A DNA stretch of 64,000 nt from Pseudeuparius sepicola (lineage: Eukaryota; Arthropoda; Insecta; Coleoptera; Anthribidae): positions 13,283,735 to 13,347,734 of the forward strand of contig OY987307.1 in NCBI GenBank assembly GCA_963920635.1. Reading direction: 5' to 3'. Position numbers and translations under genes: made by a program. The notes under the pieces were generated by a model. It was not told the DNA's origin. It did not search any database and saw nothing but the letters and a program-made list of their open reading frames with translations. Each line of letters starts with the position of its first letter. Position 1 is the stretch's first letter. Below are positions 40,343 through 54,131 of the stretch, piece by piece.

Positions 40343-43013
40343 GCCGTATTCTCTATTTTTCATTTGTAATTTAAATTCCCGAGAAAAAAGCAAACAAACG
40401 GGGATGTTGCAGGACCCGCGCTCAGCGCGAATCCAATTACTTTTTTCTCTCCCCTCTCGGTAATCGAATATTTCAAAATAATTTATCTGGTAATTTTGTT
40501 CGTTTGTGGGAAATTGAAAAATAATTAAGGTGAATAGCCTAGGCTGGCGAAGAAAACAATATTGATGCTATAAGCCGACGAAATTATATTTTCATCAGCC
40601 TTCCTATATGGTTTTAAATCAGGAAAAATATTCTTAGAAACATACGGCAAACTTTTGATTCCATTTTGTCTGGACGCATTTGAAGGGAGTTTTTTTAATT
40701 AATCCTTGTCATGAGAATTTATAGCTACAGGGTGTCCGCGATTTGACAGTTTGTGGGAAAAGTCACTTTGGAACAAGAAATTTTTATAAATATGAGTACA
40801 AAAATCCTTAGTTTTCAGAGCGTTTAAGAAAATAATTATGTTAATACTTTATTATTTGTTATCTCTGGAGATACGAGTTCAAACTAGTTATGTAGTAACA
40901 AGTCTTCAAGGACCACAGGTATATGTGCTAGAACAGCCTATTTAGGTCCAGCAGTGGCGTGAGTGTCAAAAAGAAGAAAAACGCTAAACACACCATCTGG
41001 CTAATTTTGGGATTCCGCTACCATCCTTGAAAATGATTTTTCCAATTGTTTAGAAAGTAACACACTCACGAAAATTTTACAGTATATCGTTTCTCTTAGA
41101 AATGCGTATTAGAATTTAAAAATAAACAGGATTTTCCAAAATCTATTGGGGTAGAAATTATGTTTAAAAAATTGGTGTTAGTTACCCCTGCGCAACCTAT
41201 TACTACATGCCTAGTTTGAAGTCGATATCTCTTTTCGGTGCAGAGATAAAGCAAATAAAATATAAAAATAATGGCTTTCTTCACCGCTCTGTTTCCCGAA
41301 AAACGCTCTGCACCTCGAAGACTAACTGTTTATACACTCATGTTTATAAGAACAATTTGTTTTAAAATTACTTTTTTATAAACTGTCAGTTTGTCTACAA
41401 AAACCGTGGACACACTGTATATTACTCGCTATTTTTAAATTTCTGTATATCTAATTCGTTTTGTAGATGCAACACCTTGTAGATATTATTGTCTGTATTT
41501 TTCTTCTTTTACGGATTACTCAGGAAGAGTCAATCTCCTCCAGCCCAGTGAAGGGTTGTCTAAAAATTGGTACCTTCAACTGAGAGATCTTGTACCTATA
41601 GACCGAAATATACGCAAAAATGAATACTCTAATCATTAGTATATTATTCAGTGAACATGGTGGTCAAACCCAGAGTTTGAGCAAAAAATATTATAATAAT
41701 ATAATAATCAAAATGTTCATTTAATTAGCCAAAAAACTTCGAGATTGTCTTTAAATCCAGGTACTTTCATTTATTTAATGAACACTCTCCTGTCAGCTCT
41801 TACTGTTCTCTATTTTTCAATGCCCTTTACAAAAGTCCATATTATTTCTGAGTGCTTATGGCCTTTACTTGCGTGAATTATACCCAGCTTTCAGTTTTAA
41901 CTCCTTTAAGCACTTAAATAATCCACATTTTTAGCAAAAGAATATTGCCTTTAAGCACTTAAATAATCCACAATTGCTGTTTTCAAAAATTTTACTGCCA
42001 GTAAATTTTCGAAGGATGCTTTAATGCCCATATTATTCATTTATTCCACACCCAAGTGGCAAATGCAAGAAAAAGAAAGAAGTAATTTTTGTGACCAAGA
42101 CTACCTACCTAACCTCAAAGACATCTTCTTCTTAACGAGACCCGGGTCCGGGGTGCCCAGCCGGTGAGAAAATGACAAGAGTGTCACCAACATAATTCTA
42201 AAATGAAATGAGCATGCTCGCCTTGTGACGTCATCCGCCTAAGGTTGTCCTTTTAGACGAAAAGATGAAAAATTGTAACTTTTTGAAACTGTACATCTCT
42301 ATAAATATTAACGAAAACAATTTCGAAAGAAACAATGGTCGTTGTTGAATATTAAATGCAAAATATTTTTTTTAATCTAATTATGCATAATATTTTGATT
42401 ATGCGTTTTTTAATTTTCCTTATTTTCAAATTCAAAGTTGTTGTTCACTCCTTTAAGCATAGATGTCGCCACGACTCGCGGCAAAAACCTACCTTTCTTT
42501 GAAGGTCAAAGAGACCAGACAGAAACGAACAGACTTCGAAACCGCGCGCGGCCGCATTCGCATGTCCAAAAATTGATTATTTTCGGATTTTCCGCAAAAT
42601 TCGCGATTGCAGTGACTTTTGGCAGGCCTGCCCGTCAAGGACTGAAGAAGACACCAGATGAGTCGCTAATCGTGGTTTTTTTCTACTTGCATTTCACATA
42701 ATAATTTATTTAATCATTTTGCTCCTCATAAATTTCGCATTTTCTTCAATAATTAAATTCGCACCGCAACCTATGTATAATTAGACTTATTTTTTTTATT
42801 TTAAATAAAAAAATGCCTAATAAGGTTTTTAAAAAAACGCACCCCTTTAAAAAATCAGGCCAGGCTTTCGCAGCAATGCCAAACCAATACTTCGCAAATG
42901 ATGACCTTTCAGGGACATATCTATAAAAAAATTGCCCCGTTCAATTCCTTCAGCCTACTTAGATTTTCAGGGGTGTTAACATGAAAAACGGGACACACTG
43001 TATATTTAATTTT
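40343..43013. other. Unassigned AT-rich region with a possible MITE
   Basis: No gene supported. A segment from ~40,728 (ACAGGGTGTCCGCGATTTGAC) to ~41,418 (reverse complement ACAGTGTGTCCACGG) has imperfect terminal inverted repeats and may be a ~690-bp non-autonomous DNA transposon. A related GGACACACTGTATA word is at ~42,992. Confidence 0.35.
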
Positions 43014-43200
43014 TGATTTGTTTCCTGGTAGATTTTTTCAAATTAATAACGAATTTCCTGGGGTTTTTCTACCAAATATATATATTTTTTTATCAATACA
43101 TCTTGTAACTACGTACGTTTCAGCTTTGTTAGCCATCATCAGGTTAAAATATTACATGTTAGAAACAGTTTAAAATATCTAAAAGAGAAACGAAACCTTT
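43014..43200 (-). repeat. Penelope pseudo-LTR, copy 1
   Basis: Matches 46,050-46,230 in the same orientation and 47,875-48,062 inverted. It contains the hammerhead-like CTGATGA...GAAA core on the minus strand (~43,097-43,160), with one base missing near the stem I strand. Confidence 0.75.
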
Positions 43201-43869
43201 AGAAACTTATTTTCTTTTCTTATATTAAGTACAGATCCATATAATTTTTATTTTTTTTATAAATTTGTTAAAATTTGTTAAACGTATTTATACAAAAATT
43301 ACAAAACATATATAGTTTTCCCTGTTATGATACTTACAGATCCTCAATTTACATCTGTCAAACAGTTGGAAAAGTTGCAATGTAGATTTTTAAAAAATTT
43401 TGTGTTATTTTGTCGAAGATATATTTGCAAATGCGGCAGGCAGTTCCACATTTCATACAAAAAACGGCTGGTTGAGTATTTTTTTTAAGTATAGTAGGAG
43501 AAACGTAATTTCAGAATATGGTAAAAATCTTTTATACAATGTAAGCAAAAAGGTATATATACATAAAAGAGGTAACTAGTATGTAAAATGCAAGAACCCA
43601 AATATTAAAATACCAAAAACAAGCAAAACCCCCTTATCAACTATTTTATAATAGTCAAGAAGAAATTTATGTAATTAAATTATGATAAATGTGTGAGAGG
43701 CCATCAGTGTCAGTTCTAAAATTTCTAGTATTTTGGTGTTTTTTAATGTGTATCATTTCAAAGATATTTCGTTTGAGATAGTCTTTTTCTTTGCATAATA
43801 TTTCAGCATTCTTAAAATCAAAATTGTGGGAGTTATCAATTGCATGTTTACAGTATTGATGTTTGTATA

Positions 43870-46048
43870 TTCTTTTCTTTAATTATTGTCTAGTCTGGCC
43901 AATATAAGAAGATGGACAATTTAAACATTTAATCTTATAGATGATATTTGTTTGAAATTCATCGGTGATTTTTGGTTTGAGGTTAGAGAAGAATTTTTTT
44001 GTATTATTTTGGTTTTTGTGGGCAATTTGAACATTGTGATCTTTAAAAATTTTCGTAATAGGTTCGGAGACGCCTCTGACATAAGGCATGGAGATAAATT
44101 TTTTTAGTGAACTAGAGGGACCCGAAGTATCTGTCTGATTGTAGATCTTATGAATTCGTTTTCTTATAATGGGCTTGAAAAAAGATTCAGGGTAATTATT
44201 TTTTTTGAGGGTAATATGAATTTTTTTCAAGATTGTCAGGTCTAAATTTCTCATGTGAAAGAATGATTGCACGGTCAGTAAGGCTATTAATCACGCTTTT
44301 TTTGTATGAGATAGGGACATTTGAGTCAAAGTTTAAGTATCTTTCAGACCATATATCTTTATTAAACCAATTTGTGAATATGTTTCCATTATTATTGTAA
44401 GAAATAGTGAGATCTAAGAAATTGAAGGAGTTATTTTTCTCTTTTTCTAAAGTAAATTTTAAACGGGGATGAAAATTATTAAATTCATTGAAGTGGTTTC
44501 AAGTTCATTTTTATTTATACACAATATGCAATATGCAATCATCAACAAATCTCTTGTAAAAATGGGGTTTTATTTGTAAATCATCCAAAACCTTTGTCTC
44601 AAGTTCCTCCACAACAAGATTAGCTATAGTAGAAGAAAGGGGGGATCCCTTTGCAGTGCCATATATTTGAGAAAAAAATGCATTGTTAAATTGAAAAAAG
44701 TAGAGTTAAGACAAAATTTTGCACCGATTAAAAATTCATCTAAAGGGAGTGTAGTGTACTCTTTGATTACATTCCATTTCTTTTCGATACATTCTATTGC
44801 GAGTTCAATGGGTACATTTGTAAATAGTGAGGTAACGTCAAAAGAGACAAGGATATGGTTTTTTGGGATGCATTTATTCTTTATGAATTTTTGAAAATCC
44901 CAGGAATCTTTGATATGAAATTGGTTTTTACCTAGAATATTGGAAATTATTTTTGAAAGATTGTATGTTGGGGAGTCAACATTTGAAACTATTGGTCGTA
45001 GCGGTATACCCGTTTTATGCAATTAAGGTAATCCATAAAAGTATGGTGGTTGGCCATTATAGCAAGTTAAAGAGTTTTTTATTTTAGTTTCGATGAATCC
45101 GCAATTAAACCATCTCAACACAATCTTATTCAATTTATTTTGAATGTTTGAGAGAGGATTATTTTGTTCTTTTTTGTAAGTGGTAGTATCATTTAATAAA
45201 TTCATCATTTTACCATGATAATCATCCTTATACATGATCACTGTTTTTCTACATTTATCTGCCGATAGAATAAGGATGTTTTGGTGCAGACTGAGAAATT
45301 CTTTTGTCTCTTTCATGTAATGTTTAAATTGATTTTTGTCTGCTGTATTAATTTTATTCAATCGATTTTTTTGGTTTGTTAAAATATTACATATTTTACT
45401 ACGAATGCGATCCCTTCCTTCGTTTGTCAAATTCTCACAAAGACTTAGTCCTTTTTCAACACATGCAATAATATTTTCGAATGAAACCAAAGACTCAGAA
45501 AAGGAAAACATTGGTCCAAGACAAAAATATCTGACATTTTCGGGTATTTTGAGATTTGTAAGGTTTGAAATCCAGTTAGTGTTAATTGGATTTTTTTTTG
45601 AAGATAGATTTTTAGTTTGCATAAGTTTGTTTCGTTTAGCGATATTTTTATTTTTTATGTCATTAAATTTTTTTTCATATAAAGCATCCTGCTGCTGAAA
45701 GAATCTGCAAGAAAAGTTTAGAGGAAAATTGTGTCTTATTTTATTTTTAAGAAAATCTAATTGTTTAATAAGATAATTAATATTGGCATTAGAATCACTA
45801 ATACATATATTTAAAATCTGTAAAATGAAAGATGCTTGGATAGATTTAAGTTTGTCAATAAAAGCTCTATTTTTAAAATTATATGTCTTATTTTTGGATT
45901 TAAGAAATTTTGGAGTAATATTTAAATTCTTACATCTCACCAAGAAAATACGTCTATTTTTTCCCTTTGCTAAAACCATTAGAGTGTTATTAAAATTGTT
46001 GAGGTCTCTTCTAGGAAGTTCCATAATTGTAGTCCGGTATTCTCCCAA
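43870..46048 (-). pseudogene. Penelope-like element A: RT + GIY-YIG ORF, disrupted
   Basis: Minus-strand frames give an N-terminal region (46,048-45,023), an RT (IPLRPIVSNVDSP, VSFDVTSLFTNVPI) and a C-terminal GIY-YIG endonuclease start (IIYKIKCLNCPSSYIGQTRQ at ~43,885-43,950). A TAA at 45,023-45,025 replaces a codon inside GLP-LHKTG and frameshifts follow near 44,640 and 44,500. RT and GIY-YIG together define Penelope-like elements. Confidence 0.88.
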
Positions 46049-46049
46049 A

Positions 46050-46230
46050 ACCGTTGTTTGGATTTTTGATTTGTTTCCTGGTAGATTTTTTCAAATTAAT
46101 AACGAATTTCCTGGGGTTTTTCTACCAAATATATATATATATTTTTGTCAATACATCTTCGTAACTACGTACGTTTCAGCTTTGTTAGCCATCATCAGGT
46201 TACAATGTTACATGTTAAAAACAGTAAACA
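46050..46230 (-). repeat. Penelope pseudo-LTR, copy 2
   Basis: Lies at the 5' side of element A and at the junction with the oppositely oriented element B. Contains the hammerhead-like core on the minus strand (~46,143-46,216). Confidence 0.75.
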
Positions 46231-46234
46231 AAAA

Positions 46235-47874
46235 ATTTTTGAAAGATTGCAATCGCAATAGAATGTATCGAAAAGAAATGGAATATAATCAATCACTCCC
46301 TTTAGATGAATTTTTAATCGGTGCAAAATTTTGTCTTAACTCTACTTTTTTTCAATTTAACAATGAATTTTTTTCTCAAATATATGGCACTGCAATGGGA
46401 TCCCCCCTTTCTTCTACTATAGCTAATCTTGTTATGGAGGAACTTGAGACAAAGGTTTTGGATGATTTACAAATAAAACCCCATTTTTACAAGAGATTTG
46501 TTGATGATTGCATATTGCATATTGTGTATAAATAAAAATGAACTTGAAAACACTTTCAATCAATTTAATAATTTTCATCCCCGTTTAAAATTTACTTTAG
46601 AAAAAGAGAAAAATAACTCCTTAAATTTCTTAGATCTCACTATTTCTTACAATAATAATGGAAACATATTCACAAATTGGTGTAATAAAGATATATGGTC
46701 TGAAAGATACTTAAACATTAACTCAAATGTCCCTATCTCGTACAAAAAAAGCGTGATTAATAGCCTTACTGACCGTGCAATCATTCTTTCACATGAGAAA
46801 TTTAGACCTGACAATCTTGAAAAAATTCATAATACCCTGAAAAAAAATAATTACCCTGAATCTCTTTTCAAGCCCATTATAAGAAAACGAATTCATAAGA
46901 TCTACAAACAGACAGATACTTCGGGTCCCTCTAGTTCACTAAAAAAATTTATCTCCATGCCTTATGTCAGAGGCGTCTCCGAACCTATTACGAAAATTTT
47001 TAAAGATCACAATGTTCAAATTGCCCACAAAAACCAAAATAATACAAAAAATTCTTCTCTAACCTCAAACCAAAAATCACCAATGAATTTCAAACAAATA
47101 TCATCTATAAGATTAAATGTTTAAATTGTCCATCTTCTTATATTGGCCAGACTAGACAATACTTAAAGAAAAGAATATACAAACATCAATACGATATAAA
47201 AAAATAAAAATGAAAATGCTACTGCCCTCTGTAAACATGCAGTTGATAACTCCCACAATTTTGATTTTAAGAATGCTGAAATATTATGCAAAGAAAAAGA
47301 CTATCTCAAACGAAATATCTTTGAAATGATACACATTAAAAAACAACAAAATACTATAAATTTTAGAACTGACACTGATGGCCTCTCACACATTTATCAA
47401 AATTTAATTACATAAATTTCTTCTTGACTATTATAAAATAGTTGATAAGGGGGTTTTGCTTGTTTTTGGTATTTTAATATTTGGGTTCTTGCAATTACGT
47501 TTCTCCTACTATACTTAAAAAAAATACTCAACCAGCAGTTTTTTGTATGAAATATGGAACTTAATGCCTCATTTCCAAATATATCTTCGACAAAATAACA
47601 CAAAATTATTTAAAAATTTTATAAACTTAGATCTGACAAAGATGTAATTTAATTCGTAAAAAATCTACATTGCAACTTTTCCAACTGTTTGACAGATGTA
47701 AATTGAGGATCTGTAAGTATCATAACAGGGAAAACTTTATATATGTTTGGTAATTTTTGTATAAATACGTTTAACAAATTTTAACAAATTTATAAAAAAA
47801 ATAAAAATTATATGGATCTGTACTTAATATAAGAAAAGAAAATTGTATAAAGGAAAAAAGTTTCTAAAGGTTTC
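46235..47874 (+). pseudogene. Penelope-like element B, 5'-truncated
   Basis: Plus-strand copy starting within RT. It includes GTAMGSPLSSTIANLVMEEL, FVDDCIL, then the linker and a GIY-YIG domain (47,105-47,415) in broken frames, followed by the 3' UTR. It meets element A head to head at ~46,232. Confidence 0.87.
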
Positions 47875-48062
47875 GTTTCTCTTTTAGATATTTTAAACTG
47901 TTTTTAACATGTAATATTGTAACCTGATGATGGCTAACAAAGCTGAAACGTACGTAGTTACGAAGATGTATTGATAAAAAAAATATATATATTTGGTAGA
48001 AAAACCCCAGGAAATTCGTTATTAACTTGAAAAAATCTACCAGGAAACAAATCAAAAATCCA
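47875..48062 (+). repeat. Penelope pseudo-LTR, copy 3 (between B and C)
   Basis: The single pseudo-LTR is both the end of B and the start of C, the partial-tandem organisation typical of Penelope elements. Confidence 0.75.
47906..47969 (+). ncRNA. Candidate hammerhead ribozyme in Penelope pseudo-LTR
   Basis: The core CTGATGA is at 47,924-47,930 and GAAA at 47,945-47,948. Stem I pairs TTGTAAC with GTTACGAA and continues as ACAT/ATGT. Stem II is a short GGCT/AGCT, stem III a very short CG/CG. The expected cut is after ...CGTA, between 47,956 and 47,957. Type I hammerheads with minimal stem III are known in Penelope pseudo-LTRs. An extra U between the core and stem II is a departure from the consensus. 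Confidence 0.6.
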
Positions 48063-48082
48063 ATCAACGGTTTTGGGAGAAT

Positions 48083-50825
48083 AATAACCGGACTACAATT
48101 ATGGAACTGCCTAGAAGAGACCTCAACAATTTTAATAACACTCTAATGGTTTTAGCAAAGGAAAAAATAGACGTATTTTCTTGGTAAGATGTAAGAATTT
48201 AAATATTACTCCAAAATTTCTTAAATCCAAAAATAATACATATAATTTTAAAAATAGAGCTTCTATTGACGAACTTAAATCTATCCAAGCATCTTTCATT
48301 TTACAGATTTTAAATATATGTATTAGTGATTCTAATGCCAATATTAATTATCTTATTAAACAATTAGATTTTCTTAAAAATAAAATAAGACACAATTTTA
48401 CTCTAAACTTTTCTTGCAGATTCTTTCAGCAGCAGGATGCTTTATATGAAAAAAAATTTAATGACAAAAAATAAAAATATCGCTAAACTAAACAAACTTA
48501 TGCAAACTAAAAATCTATCTTCCAAAAAAAATCCAATTAACACTAACTGGATTTCAAACCTTACAAATCTCAAAATACCCGAAAATGTCAGATATTTTTG
48601 TCTTGGACCAATGTTTTCCTTTTCTGAGTCTTTGGTTTCATTCGAAAATATTATTGCATGTGTTGAAAAAGGACTAAGTCTTTGTGAGAATTTGACAAAC
48701 GAAGGAAGGGATCGCATTCGTAGTAAAATATGTAATATTTTAACAAACCAAAAAAATCGATTGAATAAAATTAATACAGCAGACAAAAATCAATTTAAAC
48801 ATTACATGAAAGAGACAAAAGAATTTCTCAGTCTGCACCAAAACATCCTTATTCTATCGGCAGATAAATGTAGAAAAACAGTGATCATGTATAAGGATGA
48901 TTATCATGGTAAAATGATGAATTTATTAAATGATACTACCACTTACAAAAAAGAACAAAATAATCCTCTCTCAAACATTCAAAATAAATTGAATAAGATT
49001 GTGTTGAGATGGTTTAATTGCGGATTCATCGAAACTAAAATAAAAAGCTCTTTAACTTGCTATAATGGCCAACCACCATACTTTTATGGATTACCTAAAT
49101 TGCATAAAACGGGTATACCGCTACGACCAATAGTTTCAAATGTTGACTCCCCAACATACAATCTTTCAAAATTTTTTTCAAAAATAATTTCCAATATTCT
49201 AGGTAAAAACCAATTTCATATCAAAGATTCCTGGGATTTTCAAAAATTCATAAAGAATAAATGCATCCCAAAAACCCATATCCTTGTCTCTTTTGACGTT
49301 ACCTCACTATTTACAAATGTACCCATTGAACTTTCAATAGAATGTATCGAAAAGAAATGGAATGTAATCTACACTCCCTTTAGATGAATTTTTAATCGGT
49401 GGAAAATTTTGTCATAACTCTACTTTTTTCAATTTAACAATGAATTTTTTTCTCAAATATATGGCACTGCAATGGGATCCACCCTTTCTTCTACTATAGC
49501 TAATCTTGTTATGGAGGAACTTGAGACAAAGGTTTTGGATGATTTACAAATAAAACCCCATTTTTACAAGAGATTTGTTGATGATTGCATATTGTGTATA
49601 AATAAAAATGAACTTGAAAACACTTTCAATAAATTTAATAATTTTCATCCCCGTTTAAAATTTACTTTAGAAAAAGAGAAAAGTAACTCCTTAAATTTCT
49701 TAGATCTCACTATTTCTTACAATAATAATGGAAACATATTCACAAATTGGTTTAATAAATATATATGGTCTGAAAGATACTTAAACTTTGACTCAAATGT
49801 CCCTATCTCGTACAAAAAAAAGCGTGATTAATAGCCTTACTGACCGTGCAATCATTCTTTCACATGAGAAATTTAGACCTGACAATCTTGAAAAAATTCA
49901 TAATACCCTCAAAAAAAATAATTACCCTGAATCTTTTTTCAAGCCCATTATAAGAAAACGAATTCATAAGATCTACGATCAGACAGATACTTCGGGTCCC
50001 TCTAGTTCACTAAAAAAATTTATCTCCATGCCTTATGTCAGAGGCGTCTCCGAACCTATTACGAAAATTTTTAAAGATCACAATATTTAAATTGCCCACA
50101 AAAACCAAAATAATACAAAAAAATTCTCCTCTAACCTCAAACCAAAAATCACCAATGAATTTCAAACAAATATCATCTATAAGATTAAATGTTTAAATTG
50201 TCCATCTTCTTATATTGGCCAGACTAGACAATACTTTTAATTACATAAATTTCTTCTTGACTATTATAATATAGTTGATAAGGGGGTTTTGCTTGTTTTT
50301 GGTATTTTAATATTTGGGTTCTTGCATTTTACATACTAGTTGCCTCTTTTATGTATATATACCTTTTTGCTTACATCGTATAAAATATTTTTACCATATT
50401 CTGAAATTGCGTTTCTCCTACTATACTTAAAAAAATACTCAACCAGCCGTTTTTTGTATGAAATGTGGAACTGCCTGCCGCATTTCCAAATATATCTTCG
50501 ACAAAATAACACAATTTTTTTAAAAAAATTTATAAACTTAGATCTGACAAAGATGTAATTTAATTCGTAAAAAATCTACATTGCAACTTTTCCAACTGTT
50601 TGACAGAGTTTGAGGATCTGTAGGTATCATAACAGGGAAAACTTTATATATGTTTTGTAATACGTTTAACAAATTTTAACAAATTTATAAAAAAATAAAA
50701 ATTATATGGATCTGTACTTAATATGAGAAAAGAAAATTGTATAAAGGAAAAAAGTTTCTAAAGGTTTCGTTTCTCTTTTAGATATTTTAAACTGTTTTTA
50801 ACATGTAATATTGTAACCTGATGAT
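48083..50825 (+). pseudogene. Penelope-like element C, nearly full length but disrupted
   Basis: Plus-strand copy. Open pieces 48,181-48,474, 48,437-49,387, 49,472-49,831 and 49,788-50,090 cover the N-terminal region, the RT (LPKLHKTGIPLRPIVSN is intact here) and the linker; the GIY-YIG start is at 50,175-50,240, then a deletion. Frameshifts at ~48,470, ~49,380 and ~49,820. The 3' end stops inside the hammerhead core (CTGATGATG) at ~50,825. Confidence 0.87.
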
Positions 50826-50826
50826 G

Positions 50827-53800
50827 TACATTACTCCGTTATATATGCTTCATTTTTTATGTTTTCATTAAAGTCAATATCCTCGTCGCTGTCGTATACC
50901 ATGTATACCCTTCCAAGGCCCATAACGCATATAAGCTAGAAGATAGACAGAGAGATAGAAAGAAAAAAAAGAAAACGATGGAGTAGATGTTCAGAAAGGA
51001 CCATATACCTGAATCTATGGTAGCTAACGCACGTCAGTGGAAAATTTCCAAATTTAAATAGAAAATCATTATATAGTGTTAACGGTATACTGAAAATTCA
51101 AATATGATTTAATAGTGATTTTCGAAAAATATATTTAAAATTATAAATATCTTTTTAATAGAAAGGAAATTAGTCGTCATTTTTTTTCATTAATAAAATC
51201 ATTGATATGTATGTCTTCGTAACTGACTTCTGGCAATTGACAAATAGTGTACTGAATTATCGTAAAATATGCTGACAAATTGCCAGAAGTGTACTTGATG
51301 AAATAAAATATAATAATTATATCAGGTAAAGTAATTTATTTTCCACCTAGCATTCTGCCAATTGAGTTGAATACTAATGAATGGCTGTGACGTAGTTAGC
51401 ATTAATTTAAGAACCGGCAACGTCGCCTTCTCACCTCTAAGAGTCTTCCGTCAAATAAAATGACCTGGGTAGAGATGGGTAATTCGTTCATTTTACTACG
51501 ACCGAATCGATCAGTGACCGATTTCAAAAAAGATCGAATCATTTCAATCAATCGTTCATTTCAATCACTTCAGTCATAGTAGTCAGGAGCATGCCTATAA
51601 ACTCGTACGGTATTGGCTTAATTCAATCTTGAGGTTTTAAATCAGCCGTTTCTGTTTTACAATTCACAAGACGAAACGTTCGTTCGGTCTTAGTTCGTTT
51701 AATCGTCGATCATTCGATGTGTGGAGTGTCGGTAATAACCGACTGCTTCACGACTGTATCGTTTCGATATGTTTTTTTTCTCTAATTGGTTACCTTTTTA
51801 TAGTAACGGCTTCGATTTGCACGGCGAATCCCGCGCGGGACGGACGTGAGGCGAACATCGCGGCGACAAAGCCGCAGCATGGCCGATCCTCCGAGATCCC
51901 CCAGAGTTTAATAAACCAACACACCGTTTCCAGTTCCACATAGCATGGCAGATTGTCCGATGTCGCCTCCACAAATCCTTGCTCCATACTCTATTTGCTG
52001 CGTAAATAATATCACAAACTTGCAATGCAAATTTGAACTGTATAACCTATAAGTTCTCACACGTCAAACGTTGAGTGTCAAATGAATCGTCGTAAATAAA
52101 AGTTGACCATTTATTTGACGGGGCTAAGCAGTATTGCCAAACTGGCATGGCCGTTTACCTGGCGACCGGGTCGTATAGAATGTATTAATATAATGATAAT
52201 ATTTTTGTTAATTACCAGGATCTGCATTGAAATTATATTGAAAGATATTAACAATAATAAATTCTTTTAATAAAAGTTACATGAGGTATTTAATAATACC
52301 ATAATATGCTAACATGTTGGGATTACTTTAGGTTAGTTCCTAACACTGAACGCACCTACCTACCATTTAAGTGATTGTTGTTATTATCATTGTTGATAAA
52401 AATGAAATTTATGAAATACCCCTTGTATAAGGAAGGGCAACTACGTCACAACCTTTGGCGGGAAAGTATTATTTATAAAATTACAGCAAATCTAAAGCAA
52501 AAATGAAAAAAATTAAAGACACGGGTCGATTTTTTTGTAATTTTCTACCGATAGATAAAAAAATATATTATTTTTGTCCGAAGTATACGAGCCCATGTCG
52601 CAAGTGAATTTACTCGAGAAATTTTCGTAACACCTGTTTGCACGGGCTATAAAATGAGTTCCCCACTTTCGATTGCGGGACGTCGAACGGTACCGATGCC
52701 CCCTGGCAACAACCCAGTCAATCAGACTTGTCCAAATCAAACACAAAACCAAGCCTAACCCTGACTTCATTTTCAAAAATTTGGGACCAAGATGGGATTT
52801 CCCAACATTATAGTTTTTTTAAATCTCAGGATTTAATAGATATGACTAGAATTATACCAATTCAAAATTAAATCAATACTAACTCGAGGTAGCCGAGGAT
52901 GTCCGACGTGGCGGCCCCATCACGTGGCACAGAAAATAATATATCAGGCGTCCCAAGAGAAGCGACAGTAAATTTATGGAAAACAATTCATCGGTTTTTC
53001 TGGCCCGACAAATATATAGGTAAATTATATTGGGAATGATGATTAAGTTGATTTAAGTCGCAATTTAATCACAAAATAATGTTCTCCCCACAAATCTAGG
53101 TACGTAGACATTTTAAATTATTTTATTATCGGATTTTACCTGAGACAAGACTCGTTTCAATCTGTTGAATTGTTGAACTGTTGAACAGTGTAAAAAGAGT
53201 ATGTGCAACTACATTGCTGTAAACACTGTCGGACGTAAATGGCACACAAATATGCTGACTTCATGTACTAACTTCAGTCTTTATTTTCGACATTTCTTTC
53301 TGGTCTAGTGTCTGTGGTAGGAGTTTTGCAGAATTGACAGTTGACACCCCCGCCTGCCTCTTGATCTGCGGTTGTGGTATTTTGAATTTTTTATAAATAA
53401 GTTTAACTTTTACCTTGTAAGACATTCTAGAAGGCGGAAGTCGTCGATATTGTGAAAAGGTTATATATAGCATCTCGCGTGAATTTTTGAAATGCAGTGC
53501 TCTTATAACTGTATCACATCGTCTTTGATTTTGTGTTTTTTTTAAGATCGAACTATTTTTTGCAGTGGTTGTTCCGAACCAATATCAAACAAACCCTTTT
53601 ATTTGCAAAGAATAACTTAATAACTTACTTAGTGCACTTTCGACAAGTTCCCTTTATCGTGACAATCATTAATGTACAAATTTTAATTGTAAAGAACACC
53701 AACATTACAGTCTTTGTATCTTCTTAACGAGCAACAACAATTGTTGAAATTACAATTATTAATTATTACAATAATTATTGCATAAGGCATGTTGGGTTTA

Positions 53801-54131
53801 ATCGTCATATTTTGGTCTCCCCTATCACCGGTTATTAACCTGTCTAAGTTATAAATTCAATCTCTTCAAAAGCTTGCTAAATGGTATGCTAAGCACGTGC
53901 GCTCGGTTAGGTAGATACAAAAAGAAAGTGTTCTAGAGATTGAACTCGCAAATGACAAACGCTATATACCTTATTCTTACCAGACAACTTTCGCCAATGA
54001 AGACTGAAATAAATTATTTAATTATTCAATTTTGGAATTTTATCAGTTGTGAAATACCCCTGGAAGCACCCAGGGTCATTCTTATGCCTGTAGAAAAAGA
54101 AAATCGTATGAAGCGTTTTAAAACAGAAAGG
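50827..54131. other. Unassigned AT-rich region
   Basis: No firm gene. Possible items: a minus-strand ORF with a signal-peptide-like start (listed separately), and an ATG ORF at 52,899-53,025 with a GTAAAT donor-like site near 53,019. A GC-richer patch at ~51,810-51,910 has no coding signature. Confidence 0.4.
52513..52770 (-). CDS. Candidate small secreted protein or first exon
   Basis: An 85-residue ORF from the ATG at 52,770. It begins MKSG followed by a hydrophobic GLGLVLCLIWTSLIDWVVA segment and a charged RGHRYRSTSRNRK, which fits a signal peptide. The remainder has three cysteines. No promoter or homology is recognised; chance is possible. Confidence 0.3.
   Translation of the reverse strand: MKSGLGLVLCLIWTSLIDWVVARGHRYRSTSRNRKWGTHFIARANRCYENFSSKFTCDMGSYTSDKNNIFFYLSVENYKKIDPCL

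Noticed and set aside
45783..46240. Plus-strand ORF across the 5' end of Penelope A
   Set aside because: Antisense shadow of the minus-strand Penelope N-terminal region; only the part after ~46,240 belongs to element B.
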